A DNA stretch of 64,000 nt from WHSW01 sp963828755 (GTDB lineage: Bacteria; Actinomycetota; Thermoleophilia; Solirubrobacterales; 70-9): the NCBI GenBank assembly GCA_963828755.1, contig CAWHFY010000014.1, positions 70,572-134,571 on the forward strand. Direction: 5' to 3'. Shown piece after piece: positions 62,949-64,000 of this stretch. The position numbers and the translations under genes are program-made. A model generated the notes under the pieces. The model saw nothing but the letters and a program-made list of their open reading frames with translations, was not told the DNA's origin and did no database searches. Position 1 is the first letter of the stretch. The number at the start of each line of letters is the position of its first letter.

Positions 62949-63351
62949 GCGAGTCGTCGTCAACGTCGACGGCGGCGCGCGCGGCAACCCGGGCCCGGCG
63001 GCGGTCGCGGCGGTCGCGACGACGCCCGAGGGCGAGCCCGTCGCGAGTCGCGGCGAGGCGATCGGCCGGGCGACCAACAACGTCGCCGAGTACCGGGCGC
63101 TGCTGCTCGGGATCGAGCTCGCTCAGGAGCTGGGCGCGAGCGAGGTCGACCTGGTCGGCGACTCCGAGCTCGTCGTCAAGCAGGTGAAGGGCGAGTACCG
63201 GGTCAAGGACGCGAACCTGCGGCCCCTGCACGGCCAGGTCCGCGCCGCGCTCGGCAACTTCGAGCGCTGGTCGATCCGCCACGTGCGCCGCGAGCAGAAC
63301 GCCGCCGCCGACAGCCTCGTCAACGAAACGCTCGATGAGGCGGTCGGCTAG
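62941..63351 (+). CDS. RNase H-like (ribonuclease HI family) protein
   Basis: 136 residues from GTG 62941. NVDGGARGNPGPAAV (first Asp), NNVAEYRALLLGI (Glu), VGDSELVVKQVKGEY (Asp) and HVRREQNAAADSLVNE (His and Asp) give the full RNase HI active site. It resembles the N-terminal domain of mycobacterial Rv2228c without the phosphatase domain. Together with rnhB the window encodes two RNase H types. Confidence 0.85.
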   Translation: MAERVVVNVDGGARGNPGPAAVAAVATTPEGEPVASRGEAIGRATNNVAEYRALLLGIELAQELGASEVDLVGDSELVVKQVKGEYRVKDANLRPLHGQVRAALGNFERWSIRHVRREQNAAADSLVNETLDEAVG

Positions 63352-63401
63352 GCGCGCGCCGGGCGACGCCTCCCCGATTGCTGACCTGGTTCACTACCCC
63401 C

Positions 63402-63914
63402 GTGTCCGAAGACGCCAAACCCGTCAACCCGATCGGCCCCGGGGCTCGGATCGGCCACGTCCACCTGAAGGTCGCCGACCTCGACCGCGCGCTCGACTTC
63501 TACAGCGGCGTGCTCGGGTTCGAGCTCATGCAGCGGTTTGGCGAGGAGGCCGCGTTCGTCTCCGCCGGGGGCTATCACCACCACCTCGGGCTCAACACTT
63601 GGCAGTCCAAGGGCGGGTCGCCGCCGGCGCCGGGGACCACCGGGCTCTTTCACACCGCGATCCTCTACCCGACCCGGCGCGAGCTGGCCGAGGCGCTGCG
63701 CCGCGTGCGCGAGGCCGGGATCCCGCTCGACGGCGCCTCCGACCACGGGGTCAGCGAGGCGCTCTACCTCCGCGACCCAGACCAGAACGGGGTCGAGCTT
63801 TATTGGGATCGCCCGCAGGAGCAGTGGCCGCGCGACCCGCGCGACCCGGAGGGCGTCGCGATGTTCACTGCGCCGCTCGACATCGCCGACCTGCTGGCCG
63901 AGCTCGACGGCTAG
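63402..63914 (+). CDS. VOC-family dioxygenase/glyoxalase (CatE-like)
   Basis: 170 residues. ARIGHVHLKVADLDRALDFY supplies the first metal His, GLFHTAILYPTRRELAEAL the second, and NGVELYWDRP the Glu of a catechol-2,3-dioxygenase-like site. GTG 63402 is preferred to TTG 63378, as it begins just before the conserved part. Ring-cleavage or lactoylglutathione-like activity cannot be told apart. Confidence 0.78.
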   Translation: MSEDAKPVNPIGPGARIGHVHLKVADLDRALDFYSGVLGFELMQRFGEEAAFVSAGGYHHHLGLNTWQSKGGSPPAPGTTGLFHTAILYPTRRELAEALRRVREAGIPLDGASDHGVSEALYLRDPDQNGVELYWDRPQEQWPRDPRDPEGVAMFTAPLDIADLLAELDG

Positions 63915-63917
63915 ACT
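63912..63917 (+). promoter_or_regulatory. Probable -10 box of the tRNA-Gly gene
   Basis: TAGACT, whose TAG is the stop of the VOC gene, lies 11 nt before the tRNA 5' end. Confidence 0.4.
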
Positions 63918-63928
63918 CAGCGCCTCGC

Positions 63929-64000
63929 GCGGCTGTAGCTCAGTTGGCTAGAGCGTCTGCTTGCCATGCAGAAGGTCGTGGGTTCGAATCCCATCAGCCG
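63929..64000 (+). tRNA. tRNA-Gly(GCC), 3' end cut by the window
   Basis: Acceptor GCGGCTG (63929-63935) pairs with CAGCCG(C) at the window end, which lacks the last base. D arm GCTC...GAGC, anticodon arm TCTGC-TTGCCAT-GCAGA with anticodon GCC at 63963-63965, and T arm GTGGG-TTCGAAT-CCCAT. Reads GGC and GGT, the main Gly codons in this DNA. Confidence 0.95.

Overview
This is about 64 kb of very GC-rich chromosome carrying almost only housekeeping genes. I infer an actinobacterium of the deep-branching Thermoleophilia/Solirubrobacterales type. The reasons are the GC content, zinc-ribbon L28 and L32 proteins, a WhiG/FliA-type sigma factor, a SepIVA-like coiled-coil protein, and a gene order shared with other Actinobacteria (DUF177-rpmF-plsX-acpP-rnc-smc-ftsY-ffh-rpsP-khpA-trmD-rplS-lepB-rnhB-yraN-comM-dprA-whiG). 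No phage, transposase, plasmid or CRISPR gene is seen, and no gene-free stretch exceeds 300 bases.

Layout. 1-11.5 kb: end of scpB, rluB, then an aromatic amino acid block (aroH, hisC, aroF, tyrA, aroA), cmk, der, a DUF3352 membrane protein and metK. A 29-codon leader peptide rich in Trp, Phe and Tyr codons precedes aroF. 11.5-18.2 kb: a PH-domain membrane protein, priA, def, fmt, rsmB, a zinc-ribbon protein and rpe. 18.2-23.9 kb: a cation/proton antiporter, then ribD-ribE-ribBA-ribH and rpmB. 23.9-31.4 kb: fakA, small metabolic genes, recG, rsmD, coaD. 31.5-35.7 kb: sepIVA-like gene, an unknown Cys-rich protein, a kinase plus DUF6285 pair, an enoyl-CoA hydratase and a methyltransferase. 35.7-46.9 kb: lipid start (plsX, acpP), rnc, smc, the SRP genes, ribosomal proteins, trmD, lepB, rnhB. 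46.9-54.3 kb: yraN, comM, dprA, thiD, ilvD, ltrA. 54.3-64 kb: hydrolase, acyltransferase, epimerase, L,D-transpeptidase, xer recombinase, sigma factor, an EF-G paralogue, an RNase H-like gene, a VOC enzyme and a tRNA-Gly cut by the window end.

Genes are packed with ATGA/GTGA overlaps. Many transcription units begin with a TAnnnT box exactly 7 nt before the start codon and no Shine-Dalgarno, so leaderless mRNA looks common. About 20 otherwise intact housekeeping genes have their reading frame broken, mostly by one extra base in a few recurring GC-rich contexts. I read these as probable consensus errors and annotate each gene over its full extent.

The most unusual signals are: the aro leader peptide with nested hairpins; a dispersed palindromic element (element A) found between genes and also in frame inside der, ribBA and twice in smc; a second dispersed element (B) after stop codons; heptanucleotide tandem arrays; an SMC protein of only 801 residues without a visible hinge; and an RNase III lacking several metal-binding carboxylates.
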